64,000 bases of DNA, from positions 6,996,845 through 7,060,844 of the forward strand of contig CM067450.1 of the NCBI GenBank assembly GCA_034508935.3, given 5' to 3'. The notes beneath the pieces were generated by a model that had not been told where the DNA came from, searched no databases, and saw only the letters and a program-made list of their open reading frames with translations. Numbering within the stretch: position 1 is the stretch's first letter; each line of letters opens with the position of its first letter. Made by a program: the position numbers and the translations under genes. Of the stretch, positions 20,503 through 32,837 are shown piece by piece. This DNA comes from Berghia stephanieae (Eukaryota > Mollusca > Gastropoda > Nudibranchia > Aeolidiidae).

Positions 20503-21461
20503 TTATTTCCCCGAAATAGATGAATTCAACACCTCCGCCGCAAACAAAGACTTAGGATCTCTATCCTCTATTTGTTTATTATAAAACTTAGCGAAGGTAG
20601 TCTCACTCGCCCATCCTATAGCCTTCAACACTGTCCCTATATCAATAGATTTACTAACCAATGAGGCCACCGCTGCTCTGGTGCTATGTGCTGAGAATCG
20701 ACTGACATCAATCCCTGCCAATTGAAGTGTATTTTTAAGCCACCTGCTAATAGTATCTAACGAAACTTTATTATACGGCTTATTCAGACTAACGAATAAA
20801 TGAGAAGGGAACGGAAATCTTTAGTTTTCTTAATATAGTCATTCATACAGCGTACGACACAGATATTCTCCTCTGAAAATTTAGGCAAACACATGTGAGT
20901 ATTAGAAGTTTTCAAAAGTTGATCATATACCAAAATAATACCCTTATCATCCTGAGTCATACGGTCTAGGTTAAGCGCTCCTAGCGCCTGAACTCTTTGT
21001 CCTGAGGTTAAAGCCACTAGCATGACTAATTTATATGTGAGCAATTTAAGAGATAACTCCTCATGAGGGAATAAGCCCCTTAGATAGTTCAGCACTAAGC
21101 TAGCGTCCCAAATACTAGAATACCGAGGAAAAGAAGGTTTTGCGTTAAAGCAGCCCTTCATAAACTGAGTCACTCTCTGCTTATCATTCTCCCTAAGCTC
21201 GATTAATAATGAGACAGCGGACTTAGCCGAATTAACCGCACTGTAACTAAGTCCTCTAGAGTGAAGTTCTAACAAGAATTCTAATAAATCATCCAAACTC
21301 CCCTTAATAGGGTTTAAATTCTTCCTTCTACAATATTCTCCCCATTTCTTCAAGTAATTATTGTATTGTCTGTGGGTTGAATCCCTCCATGCCAGCAACA
21401 TAGTGTCGATGACGCCTATACTCATTCCTTCCTCTTCCAGTTTCTCCCTGACAAAAGGCAT
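20503..21461 (-). pseudogene. DIRS tyrosine recombinase region (fossil)
   Basis: The N-terminal part has the SAM-like helical pattern (WRDSTHRQYNNYLKKWGEYC, YSAVNSAKSAVSLL) and the catalytic-domain start (LTSGQRVQALGAL). The C-terminal part has the AHSTRAAVASL block and the TFAKFYNK end typical of DIRS and related recombinases. In the live family this enzyme inserts circular DNA without a target duplication. Broken. Confidence 0.8.
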
Positions 21462-22339
21462 GCTAACATTCTTAGCTTTGGGAGAGGATGAGGAACCTGT
21501 GGCATCCTGGGGTGGATAAGAAAATGAAATTTATGGTTAAGGCATAAAGGCTCTGTAATCAAAAGATCTTTCAATAATGGGAACCACACTTGACTGTCCC
21601 ATCGAGGAACAATCATAAGTACCTTCTCTGTCTCGTCCCTCTTAATTTTATTAATAACTTTCAAGATAAGATTGAAAGGTGGAAAGGCGTACACAAACGA
21701 TTCCCATTTAAAAGTAAAGGCATCCACTGCCCAGGCCATCGGGTCTGGATATAAAGAAGCATATTTATCCACCTTGAAATTGAGTCTCGATGCAAAAAGG
21801 TCTATCTCTGGATTACCACACTGAAAAGTGTCAGTAATAAACTGAAAAGTACTCTGGCTAATTGACCATTCTAAATTATCATTAATCTTCCTACTCAGCG
21901 AGTCCGCTGTTTTATTACTAGAACCCGGTATATGAGTAGCCGAAATCCAAACTGCCTTTGACTCACCCCATAACAAAATGTCCCTAGCGATCTCATTACA
22001 TAAGGAAGAATGTGTTCCTCCCATTTTATTAATAAAAGATACTGCAGTTTTATTATCTATCCTAACTAATAAGTGGGTATTCTTAATATTCTGGCAAAGG
22101 GCTAAAATTCCAAACCATACTGCTTTAAGTTCTAAAACATTAATATGGAGGTCTGATTCCTCCTTTGACCAGACTCCCTGACAGGTCAATGACCCAAACA
22201 CTGCTCCCCAACCGACTTTAGAAGCATCTGTAGTAAGTATGTGCTCGGGGTTAATAATGCCCACCTTCCTGCTAGATTCAAGTCCCTCTTCTAACCACCA
22301 TGAAATATCTCCCAACCCTTCCTCCGAAATGAAGCACAC
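21422..22339 (-). pseudogene. DIRS RNase H-like and adjoining region (fossil)
   Basis: Contains TTDASKVGWGAVFG, LHINVLELKAVWFGI, VRIDNKTAVSFINKMGG and HIPGSSNKTADSLSR, the RNase H pattern of DIRS pol proteins. It is followed by the FASRLNFKVDKYASLYPDP and AFPPFNLILKV blocks that lie between RNase H and recombinase in this family. Confidence 0.8.
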
Positions 22340-22389
22340 ATCATCAAAATTTCCGCATGTTTGAAGACTCTATCTATCTTCCAATAATC

Positions 22390-22950
22390 TATAATGAATA
22401 ATTTATGGGACCTGGAAATTGCCATTAAGTCCGCTGACAGAGCTCCTGAAACTCCTTTGAAATACGACGATAAGAAAGGGGATATTCCTCATGAGATTTT
22501 CTCAAATCGTATGGAACTAACAATCCCAGGAGAGGTCTCTGTTTTTGAGCATATGCGAACATGCATGACTGTTTGGTTTTCGTTTTGAGACTGATTCCTG
22601 GCTCCCTGTTTAGTACTCACTGATAGGCACAGCACTTTTCGAATCCATAAGTAATGTTTACTGTCGTATGAGATCTGCAAAGTGAAAGTCTGACGGAGGT
22701 TACTGAGGGCATGACATTATTTGATCTTAAACCTATTTAGAATTATTATGTGAATTAGTAGAAGTAGTATCATCTTCTAAGAATTTGGTAAGCTTCTGAT
22801 TAATCCATGGTGTCAAGTTCACCATTTTGAAATCTGTATGTTCGACAATTTGCTGAATTTCTTGTAACTTGGCCTTAATGAACTAGTTTTGTAGATGTCG
22901 TCGATTGTCCTAATGTCATGTTCATTATACCCTCTAACCGCTCCCTCACT
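22390..22950 (-). pseudogene. Second, diverged gag-like piece (fossil)
   Basis: Nucleotides here parallel 23630-24130 block by block: for example GAACTAACAATCCCAGGAGA versus GAACTAGCAATCCCGGAGAG, and TGTCGTCGATTG near the ends of both. The gag-like region thus occurs twice in direct orientation. Confidence 0.6.
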
Positions 22951-23314
22951 TCTCTAACAATATGGAATGAGTCACTGACATCTCAAGGTTTTCATCTTCA
23001 TATGAATTCCTTTAAATAGCGTGGATACGTCATAATGTAATCTTACACCCTAATGAACTTAATCTCTGTCCTTAGTAACCATAAACCACTTATTATGAAC
23101 TAGTATACACAATATATTCTTTTGATCCTCTGTGATTTATCGTCCTAGATACACTGCATTGCATTGTGTTTCACGATAGTGCTTATAACTCCCCCCATCA
23201 TCATGTCGTTATATACTCCGTCTTCATCTAGGGCTCTGAACCCTGACTTCGATCCAAAAAGGAAAAGCCTGTTCTATCACAGATACACAGGCGTGGTTTC
23301 CTAACGGCTGACAC

Positions 23315-23972
23315 TCAAGGCGTAAAAATGTCCCACGATATCACACTGCAAATGATGCCTAGTTTCGGACACTCCCGAACAATCTGCGAGTGACGTCGAT
23401 TATGTGAAGCATCCGCACATAGCACGCCCATGCCATCCTTGTCATTTGCTTGTCCTCCAAAGCCTGACCCTAGCATGCGCAATGAGATAACTTTAAGAGG
23501 CATGTGGCTCTGAAATTTTCTTGTCCTGACTACCATCCGCATGTGTGAAAACTTCTCTATTACAGGCAATAGGAGCTAAACGAGGACAATTTGATGGGAC
23601 CTGGTATTTGTCCTTAATTGTTTTCCGCGTGATGTAGTCCAATCCTTTGGACAATACTGACGATAATGAGGCTGATATTCCCTCTGAGATTTCTAAATCG
23701 TTGGAACTAGCAATCCCGGAGAGGTTTTTGAGCATATCCGACATGCTGACTGTTTGAGTTTTCGTTGTTGGAGACTGATTCTGGCTGCCCGTGTTTCGGT
23801 CTGCACTGGATGGCCCAGCCACCTTTGTCGAATCCATAAGTAATGTTGGGGTACTGTGCGTATGCAGATCTGCACAAGACGAAGAGTCTGACGAGAGGTT
23901 ACGTGGGGCATTAGAGCCATTATTAGATTTAGCTAGTTCTGAATTATTATTATTTTTAGGAGTGAGTATCAT
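23315..23972 (-). pseudogene. DIRS gag-like region (fossil)
   Basis: Ser/Asn/Thr-rich leader, then DYITRKTIKDKYQVPSNCPR and LAPIACNREVFTHADGSQDK. The VPxNC...L...NxEV pattern is characteristic of the DIRS gag-like protein, which binds the element RNA. Confidence 0.6.
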
Positions 23973-24299
23973 TCTCTAAGGGAATTTGGTAGTTGTGATC
24001 TACCTCCATGGTGGATAGTTGCACCTGTTGTGATAATCTGTTGTTTGACACATTTGGCGAATTGTTTGTATCTGGTGGCCTTAATGAACTAGGTGGTTGT
24101 GAGATGTCGTCGATTGGGTCCAACTGGTCCTGTTCCTTATACGCTTCAAACGCTTCCCTCATCTCTAAAATAGTCGGAATGAGTCCGTGAACATCTTCAA
24201 TTGTTCTTTTATTTCTTTAATATCTTGATTAGTCATAATGTCACTTCCCCAATGTAACTTCTGTGGACATTAAAACCAAAGAATAATTATGAATAAATA

Positions 24300-25200
24300 A
24301 AATTTCTTGTTGGACCTTGTATATTATCTGCCTTGATAACACTTCAGCATTTGAAGCATAAGTGCATCAGCCACAGCCAGACATATTCAATGCTCTATAT
24401 ACTCCAGATTACAGAGGCTTAATCCAATGAAAAATTCAGATCCAGAAAGCAGAGATAAATGTCTACCTGCATACTATCCCTGGTCCGGAACAGAGGCTGA
24501 CTAACAGTCAAAGCCCGACTGAATAAACCTCAAATGAACCTAGATTGCGTGATACAAGCAATCAGGCTGATGAAGGCTAGGCAGAACACCTATACCTCTT
24601 AGGTCAGGTCAGGCTTATCTAAGGCTGACACTCAGCATGAAATGTCAGTAATTATAGCAGAGATAGATGACTAATTTCGCACCATCTCTGGACCAGTGCA
24701 ATTAACACTAACACAATCTAAAAGTCAGGCAAAACAGCAGAGATAGATGACTAAAGACATACTATCCCTGTTCCGGAACAGAGGCTGACTAACAGTCAAA
24801 GCCCCGACCGAATAGATTCCGATGACAATCGATTGCTTGATACAAGCAATCGGGCTGATGAGGCCTAGACAGGACACCTGACGTCTAAGGTCAGAGTTGT
24901 CTAAAGTGTAAACGGCAGAAAAACCGTGCCGGTGATAGGTGACTTAGAGCACACTACCCCCGGACCAGGACCAAAGATTAAGCACCTAGAGTCCCGTAGG
25001 TCATTAGAATCGTAATGACTAAAAACAAAGGATGATCAATCCTGGACATATAAGCTATGTCTGGAACCTCACAAGAGGGTTCCCTGGCATTGACAAATTA
25101 TACCCATGCTTGCTCCAAACGCCATAGCACGAGTGTAGCAGCATGGATCTACCTAATAAATCGAAAGATAAAAAGGAAAACACACACACACACATATATA

Positions 25201-25254
<54 letters not shown>

Positions 25255-27430
25255 CTTATTGTATGAATGACCCAAGCAAATGAGATACAAAAGTCTCAGA
25301 TGTCTTACCTACTGACATGCCAAATAGCTAGAAAACGGCAGAAAACCGTACCATTGATAGATGACTTGCTTAGTCTATACTATCTCCGGTCCAGTGCCAA
25401 AGGCTTAAGCAGCCAGAGTCTGGAGAGTAAGTGGGTCATACATAGAGATTGCTTGATACAAACAATCTGGCTGATGAGGCCTAGACAGAGCCTCAGGCAT
25501 CTAATGTCTGGGTTGTCTAATATACAACGGCAGAAAACCGCGCCGGTGATAGGTGACTTATAGTGCACACTACCCCCGAGACAGGACAAAGGATTAAGCA
25601 CCCAGAGTCCCGTAGGTCATTAGAGTCGTAATGACAGTCAAAAAAGGATAATCAATCCTGGACATATAAGCTATGTCCGGAACCTCACAAGAGGGTTCCT
25701 TAGCACTGACTATATATACCAATGATTGTCCCAAACGCCAAAAACACGAGTGGCGACCTCATAAGTGTCCCTATCCAGACTCCACATTCCCTGTATCATA
25801 AATAATTATCCAACAATACCCACTACTATTACTACTTACCAAAAACATTTACTCCTATAAAGAATTTTATCATAATATTACTTATAAAACATTCCAGCAA
25901 ATCGTAAGCATGAAGATATAATTTGTAGACATGGTCATCATCGTCAAAATAGTAATTGTTCGCCCAAGATATCAGAAAATAGTGGTATCCTAGTTGAAGG
26001 ACTACAACTTCACATAGGACTAATCTAATAATATTTGACGACTCAAATTGGCCGATCTGCCGAAACAGTCACCTCACCAAGCATAAAAAGCATCCAAACC
26101 CCGCTAGCGATAGATGTCAGCAGCTGACACCTCAGGTCAATGTCGTCAAAAAAGTAATGTCAGCAAACTATGCTGGCGACCGATGACTAAGTGCCCTATT
26201 CCTCCGGGTAAGGACAATAGGTAGCACACCTAAGTCCCGTAGATCCTGAGAGTCGTGATAACAATAACTCAAATATAGTCCCTTCTAGACTTCTAAGCTA
26301 TGTCCGGAACCTCATAATAGGTATCCCTGACCCAAACTATATCCCTGCTCTGTTCGATCTCCAACAGCACGAGAATAGCTGCATAATTTACCTAAGACAA
26401 AGGAAACAAAACTGCTGTATGACCCCAACATATGAGACAAAACCGCCTCATATGTTTATTAATGCCAAAAAAGCTAGAAAACGGCAGAAAACCGTACCAT
26501 TGATAGATGACTTGCTTAGCCTATACTATCTCTGGTCCAGGGCCAAAGGCTTAGGCAGCCAGAGTCTGGAAATGATGTGGGTCATACATAAAGATTGTTT
26601 GACACAAACAATCTGGCTGATGAGGCCTAGACAGAGCCTCAGACATCTAATGTCTGGGTTGTCTAATATACAACGGCAGAAAACCGCGCCGGTGATAGGT
26701 GACTTATAGTGCACACTACCCCCCGAGCCAGGACAAAGGATTAAGCACCCAGAGTCCCGTAGGTCATTAGAGTCGTAATGACAGTCAAAAAAGGATAATC
26801 AATCCTGGACATATAAGCTATGTCCGGAACCTCACAAGAGGGTTCCATGGCATTAATAAATTATACCCATGCTCTCCACTCGTAATAGAACAAGTGTAGT
26901 AGCATAGATCTACATAATAAAACAAAAAGAAACTTTAACCATTATATAACCCACACATTTGAAACACAAAGCCGTCTCAAATGTCCTACCAATCGAAATG
27001 CCAAAAAAGCTAAAAACGGCAGAAAACCGTACCATTGATAGATGACTTGCTTAGTCTATACTATCTCTGGTCCAGTGCCAAAGGCTTAAGCAGCCAGAGT
27101 CTGGAAGTTATGTGGGTCATATAAAGATTGCTTGATACAAACAATCTGGCTGATGAGGCCTAGACAGAGCCTCAGACATCTAATGTCTGGGTTGTCTAAT
27201 ATACAACGGCAGAAAACCGCGCCGGTGGCAGGTGACTTATAGTGCACACTACCCCCCGAGCCAGGACAAAGGATTAAGCACCCAGAGTCCCGTAGGTCAT
27301 TAGAGTCGTAATGACAGTCAAAAAAGGATAATCAATCCTGGACATATAAGCTATGTCCGGAACCTCACAAGAGGGTTCCATAATCCGGCATGTGGCACCT
27401 ATGACTGCTCCAAACTCATTATCACGAGTG
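24300..27430 (-). repeat. Tandem repeats made of consecutive short hairpins (5' region of the DIRS element)
   Basis: Units begin near 24470, 24740, 25330, 26470 and 27010. The last three are nearly identical over about 390 bp. Each is an old dimer whose halves both start CGGCAGAAAACCG and contain GATAGRTGACTT and CCAGAGTC. Along one unit many different short hairpins follow each other, for example GATTGTTTGACACAAACAAT, CAGACATCTAATGTCTG, GTCATTAGAGTCGTAATGAC, GGACATATAAGCTATGTCC and CCTCACAAGAGG. No ORF is convincing. The (TA)n tract at 25195-25254 lies inside. Confidence 0.75.
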
Positions 27431-28030
27431 AAAGCAGCCCAGGTCTACTAACAAAACAAAAATTAAAAATTATGTGTGACATCCTTACAGCATCTAATTA
27501 ATGAATGTTGAATCCAAGTCCCATGTATTCCCATATATATATAATAACCAGTTATCTATAAGTGTCGCCTATACATTAGGTATAATGAGCTATACTGATA
27601 AAAATGCCCCCAATCCTATAATGATAATTGATCACAAACCACATGTGTGTACCCATGTACAATCTCACTAATGTGTAAGTGCCATTTATTAGGCACCGTG
27701 TGATATACTAACATAATGATCAGCGTCCTCTACTTGACATAGTAGTCTCCAGCAGAAAATCACTCTGATACTATAAATGAAGTCTAGTTACTCCTTAAGT
27801 TGACCTATCTCCCCCACGTTATAAACTATAATCCGTGCTTACCTCTCCCATCACTTTATATTGTCATGATGTCATAGTCATACGTAGGCAGAAAGAAAAC
27901 AAATCCATACTCATATCCTGGTAACGTAAAAATACTACCATAATGTTCCAGACTGGTAGAAAGTATATCATACATAATCACTGTAATATGCCATACTAAA
28001 AGCATACTAAGAATATTAAAGAACTATCAA

Positions 28031-28099
<69 letters not shown>

Positions 28100-30180
28100 C
28101 AGTTCCAAATCCCATATTGCCATAATATCATATATTAGGCATAACGAAGAAAAAGTCTTGTATATCCCTCCGATCTGAATTACATAGTGTAAAGGCCGTC
28201 TGATCATCTAAAACATTACTTCCAACAACTTCCGATGAATGTAAACATCAACCCCTCCTGTATTTATATTTTACATTCACTTACCTCTATGTTCTTTGCC
28301 GGGAAGAACTTTCAAAGTTTTTTGCTGACAAAAATAGTTGAAGTTCAAAAATCGTCAAAGTCAAAGTGAAAAAACAGTGTCACTGGATGTCGCCGTCCGA
28401 CGTAAATGTAAAGGATGCACTAGCAAGTACACCCTTATAAAACCAAGACCCAACCGTCATCACAATCACGTGATTGGGTGTACAAAAATTATTAAGACGC
28501 TTCCCGTTATCACGGCCTCCAAAGTAATGCGTCCTTTGAGACCTATTTCATTGGAGGAATATTAAGTAACGCTAAAACCAGAGCATGCTCAGTGTACCCG
28601 ACGCTGAGTAAATGCTACTTGATAGGTCGAGGGACAGTTGATGAACATGAATATTAATTATATTAATCAATATTCATCCCTTCTTCTGCTTTAGGGCCAT
28701 GTTACAAATCCTATCGAATGACCAAACATATGAGCTACATGTATCCCAATCTTTCATTGGATCCCTCTAAAACTGGAGCCCCGCCCCCTGCCAGGTTCCA
28801 ATCTAACCAAAGTTTGATAATACATAACCTTATATTCCCGTTAAATCTCACTACCCATGTAATATACTGTCATATTACAAGATCACAGGGGCGACAATGG
28901 ACTCCACACCCTGCAAACGTCACGTTCTGACTGAGTAGAGATTCCTATCACAGTGCGTAACTAAAAACTTCCAAGAATTCAACCGACCGAGAGAATCAGT
29001 GAGCATCTCACGCATCTGACATAATCCGTTCCTGCAGTGACATAGTCAAAAAAAATTGTAACAGGACCGATCCTGTGACAAATAAACCTGTAATAGTCCA
29101 GGGTTGCCATCCAAGCATATTAGTATGCTATTATCCCCTGTGTACGGAATTAGTCCCGTTTTCCCAAATAACCAATCCCCGAATAATTGAATTATTTAAT
29201 TCTGATCCTCCTATATTCCAAGTAATAACCAAGCCTCCTACAATATGCCTACCAATTAATGATTATATGATAAATAAAACATGTGATTGTTTCTATGTTC
29301 CATGAATTATACAAATTTATCCTGAAGCTTCTGGAGTATTTAACCACCCAGAACAGATTAAAGAATAATAGCAATTCCTGTAACTCACCAGCAATCCGCG
29401 ATATAATAGAGGGGTTTCATTTATCCTATGTGTCCCCCTATCTTCAAATTACTTCCTACATAAGTACTCAAACACTATTATCAAAATGCTGAGGTTGGCA
29501 GCCCTGATAATATAGTCTTCCAGTCACCCCTAATATTGCATCAATTGAACCCCCCCCCCCCCCCCCCCCATTTCCCTTAGCTTCCTCGCCGCACCGAAAC
29601 TTCATCCCTAGCGGTCCATTGTGCAATAAACGTGCCGCCACCTCCTATTGTCAGTCTAATTGAAGTCGTGCGGTATCCCGCTTCAACGCCTCAACCGTAA
29701 CTTCCCGTCGTTTGCGTGCGTGCAAAACTCCCTTATCTCCAAACAAAAAATATCTACTAAACGATCCATGAGCCCTAAAATACATAAAAACGTATCTATT
29801 AAACTATGTACTTAAATTCTCCCTAGCTACCCCCCCCCCCCACCCCCAGATAGGGCCGTACACCAGACTCCTATGTAAACAGGCCTCCAACCATAGTGCA
29901 AAACAGAAAGCCGCGTACGTATAACGACTATCAAACTGTTAAAGTAATGGGTAACTTACCAGCTCTATGGTCGACTAACAGAATACACATAAACAAATTT
30001 CTACAACAAATGCCATATAATCCATCGAAATAACTAAACTATCTAAATAGACACCATAACATCGTCGCAATAATGATAAAACTATATCAGATAAAAATCC
30101 CTATGCTCGCTCGTTGGGTAGCACTAAAAATCTCGTCTGCAATACGAGAGAGACCAAAAATGCGTGTGATCAGTTAGGCT
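27431..30180. other. DIRS 5' region without recognised features
   Basis: A+T-rich, with a (TA)n run at 28033-28091, a C run at 29550-29569 and another at 29830-29846. Short frames at 28338-28565 and 28718-29305 match no family I know and have no supporting context. Confidence 0.5.
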
Positions 30181-30259
30181 GAAAAATTCCAAGTGATTGG
30201 TAGCTGGGAAGTTCATCACTCATATGAATTCACAATTCGACCAATTGTGTTGGAATAAC
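30181..30259 (-). repeat. DIRS 5' inverted terminal repeat
   Basis: Read on the minus strand it matches the core of the left end, including GAGTGATGAACTTCCCAGCT and CACAATTGGTCGAATTGTGA, and its outermost part is copied in the internal complementary region at 18941-18980. Confidence 0.75.
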
Positions 30260-30420
30260 ATGAGATATTCTGAGATAGCGTTAGAAATCCTGAGATAACT
30301 ACAGAATGGCGATTTCTTTAAACCGAAACCCACTGAAACCTATCACATTATCTCACGATATTTCAGTAGTTCTCACGTTATCTCACGCTATCTCGGGATA
30401 TCTCACATTAATTGTTAACT
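30260..30420. repeat. GAGATA decamer array, right flank of the DIRS element
   Basis: ATGAGATATTCTGAGATAGC continues the array. From about 30350 the unit appears on the opposite strand (TCTCACGTTATCTCACGCTA), so the array contains an inversion around 30310-30345. Confidence 0.7.
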
Positions 30421-30557
30421 GATAACGAATGCCTCATATATCATATTTTGTGCGTGATTCATACTCCTCAGCAGATACGTGAAAATCTCATGCCACGATT
30501 GTGTGTCGTTGTGGGGAAGTCATTCCACGAACATTACTTCTTTCTTATTGAGGTGTA

Positions 30558-30770
30558 AATAAAATGTTGGTTATTGATGCTATGCGTTTATAAAATAAAA
30601 CAACTCACAGCATCCACCTGCCGGATAGAACGTACCAACACACAAAACTATATGTAACCTTGAGCGTTTAATGTCCGACTGATAGAATTTAATGAAATCT
30701 ACTCATAAAAAGTGTTAGCTAAAAACAGCGACAAAGAGCTAAATGACGTCAAGTTTGTTCCTCCAATAAT
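30558..30770 (-). mobile_element. MITE-A' copy, diverged
   Basis: TATTGATGCTATGCG at the left, CACAGCATCCACCTGCCGGA, then the CCAACACACAAAACTA core and GACGTCAAGTTTGTTC. Same family as 46195-46430, a subfamily of MITE-A. Confidence 0.6.
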
Positions 30771-31117
30771 ATTATTATAAGAATGCTGATAGAAAACAAA
30801 TGAGGTCTAACCGGACGTTCATGGGGTGAGAATCAGCTGGTTTTATCTCCACTTTGAGAAGATTTTGAGATATTGCATGCATTACAATATTATGTACGAC
30901 CTTTTAAAAAAATATTGTCCGCAAAATTGTTAATGCATGCCTTTTTGAAATGTTTTTCTCTCATTATTTTTATATTATATTTTAAACGTATTTTTCAGTC
31001 TTATCATTTGACATTCTTTTATCAGTTTGGCTATTATGTATACATTTTTGTTAATGTTTATAATAATATTGTGAAATAAATTTTCAACTGTAATGAAAAA
31101 AATATAATATAAATTTT
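30771..31117. other. No gene seen
   Basis: T-rich and A+T-rich. The short Tyr/Phe-rich frame at 30873-31079 is not convincing. Confidence 0.5.
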
Positions 31118-31252
31118 ATTTTACACCTGAGTACGGTGAAATAATCTGAGTAAAGAGCCTTTTCCAAGGACTCAACTATGCGCCGAGAGAGGCTCGAGCG
31201 CAGGACCTTCCAATCCGAAAGCGAAAGTCCTAGACCACATAGCCGTATACAA
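31118..31252 (-). mobile_element. SINE-1, 5' half
   Basis: Minus strand: head GGCTATGTGGTCTAGGACTT, the family body to ACCGTACTCAGGTGTAAAAT. The tail is absent. Confidence 0.8.
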
Positions 31253-31865
31253 CAGTGTTCTACTGTAATACTCGGCGTCAGAAAAAGGCTAGGGCTATTG
31301 GTCAGTACTGACTCCCAGGCGCTAGCACATGCGGGTCAGTACTGACGAACAGACGCCAGTGCCTGGAGGTCAGTACTGACCAATAACCTGGTGTCTATTG
31401 GTCAGTATTGAACAACAGGTGCCACCGCCCACAGACAACCTCTCTTCGGTCTGTGCCACCGCCCGCCATTGATCAGCACTGACGAACATCGGACCTGTTC
31501 GTCAGTGCAAAGACCTCTTCGCACTTATTCGTCACTTCCAAAAGTATACCATTTAAAAAAAAAAACAATTAAAATTCCAGGCTCTCCAGGCCAACTTATC
31601 CGATGGCACAGAGTAACACTTGGTCACCTAGATAAGTTTGATTTCTAACGCGTTAGATGCCGTTGGGGCAACGATATGACTCGTTATTTCAAGCCACCGT
31701 AAGATTCTATTTTATTTTATGTTGTCCATTCTATTTCTTTGGGTTATTTTGTTTTTATTGTTTTTTTCCCCCGTATATTTTCGTTATAGCTTTATTTAAA
31801 GAAAAATATAGGAAAATGTGTTATAATATTTCCTGTTACGATTCGTTTATAATACTTTGTCCATT

Positions 31866-31904
31866 CTATTACTACTACTACCACTACTGCTACTACTACT
31901 ACTG

Positions 31905-31964
<60 letters not shown>

Positions 31965-31965
31965 A
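31866..31965. repeat. (TAC)n microsatellite
   Basis: About 30 TAC units with CAC and TGC variants. Poly-Ser, poly-Tyr and poly-Leu frames here are artefacts. A C run follows at 32040-32054. Confidence 0.95.
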
Positions 31966-32189
31966 TATGTCTTTTATCTTCCATTATTTTCTGGAAGGTT
32001 CTGTTCCCTGACGCTGACCTTTTCTTATCAATCAGATCACCCCCCCCCCCCCCCTGGGGCACCCTATCCTCTACCCACGCTGACATTTCATTCATACTGC
32101 AACCTCAACCACCATTGAGTACAGACGACAACGTTATTTTTCATTATATTTTATTTGTTTTCCACGTTTATTTGTGTATTGTTGTGTTA

Positions 32190-32217
32190 ATGAAGGGTTT
32201 GTACCCGAAACGTCCAT
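32190..32217 (+). other. Hammerhead-like short motif
   Basis: AATGAAGGGTTTGTACCCGA then AACGTCC: a perfect GGGT/ACCC stem between TGAAG and GAAAC. It shares the layout of the motifs at 3686, 11187 and 40048; A9 of the core is G here. Confidence 0.3.
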
Positions 32218-32837
32218 TGTCTGTTTTGTTCCCATACGAAGCCTTTCATTTTCACTCTTTCGTTAGTATTTTACGATCACCGGCTTCAGGCAGCCCTTAC
32301 CGTTTTCTACTTTTCCTGTCTCAGTAAGATGCGAGCAAGCCGAATTTCAAATGACAGGAATGAAGAAAGACGAGACAATGAAAGAGCTTTCACTTTCAGT
32401 TCTAGCGCCACGCATCAGTGCAGTGAGCATGCGCGTTGGATGAACCGAAATATAGGGCTTCCAGTTTGGCGTTTCAACACCAAATTTGGTCTTTTTCTCA
32501 GGATTGGACAAGTTCACTTGTTTAATTAATTGATATATTTATTAAACAAATCTCACGTAAACCGACAAAAAGATTTAGTGAAAACAAGGGCTTCCCTGCG
32601 ACTAGTATGGGACAGGAAATGCTGATTTATTTGTCGTAGAGCAAGTTATTTTAAAAAATGGCATTTTTCCATAATTTTGGTACCGTCAACGCCCGTGGCC
32701 AGGTCAGAACTGACCAATTGGCATCAGTACTAGTAATAGTAATAGTATTAGTCAGTACTGACCCCCAGACGCCGGTGCCTGTTCGTCAGTACTGACCCGC
32801 AGGTGCCAGTGCCTGGGGGTCAGTACTGACGAATAGC

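Larger units (their letters stand above)
31294..32837. mobile_element. Fold-back-like element with palindromic 34-bp units (FB1)
   Basis: The left end GGCTATTGGTCAGTACTGAC (31294-) and the right end, read on the other strand as GGCTATTCGTCAGTACTGAC, are inverted repeats that continue with YCCCAGGCRCTRGCAC. Both ends consist of tandem units of about 34 bp, each with the perfect palindrome GTCAGTACTGAC: left at 31301, 31335, 31369 and 31401 (variant), right at 32703 (variant), 32751, 32785 and 32819. The middle has a (TAC)n tract, a C run and no recognised gene. This is the plan of fold-back elements with subterminal tandem repeats. Confidence 0.6.

Noticed and set aside
25450-25530. Hammerhead ribozyme at CTGATGAG in the hairpin repeats (also 26615, 27150)
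   Set aside because: CTGATGAG is followed by a good stem, but the required GAAA after that stem is absent in all units.
28338-28565. Small basic frame with two cysteine pairs inside the DIRS 5' region
   Set aside because: No family recognised, no start context, and chance frames of this length are common here.
31301-31412. CRISPR-like repeat-spacer array at the GTCAGTACTGAC palindromes
   Set aside because: The repeat is only 12 bp, the intervening parts are related, an inverted partner array exists at 32703-32830, and there are no cas genes.
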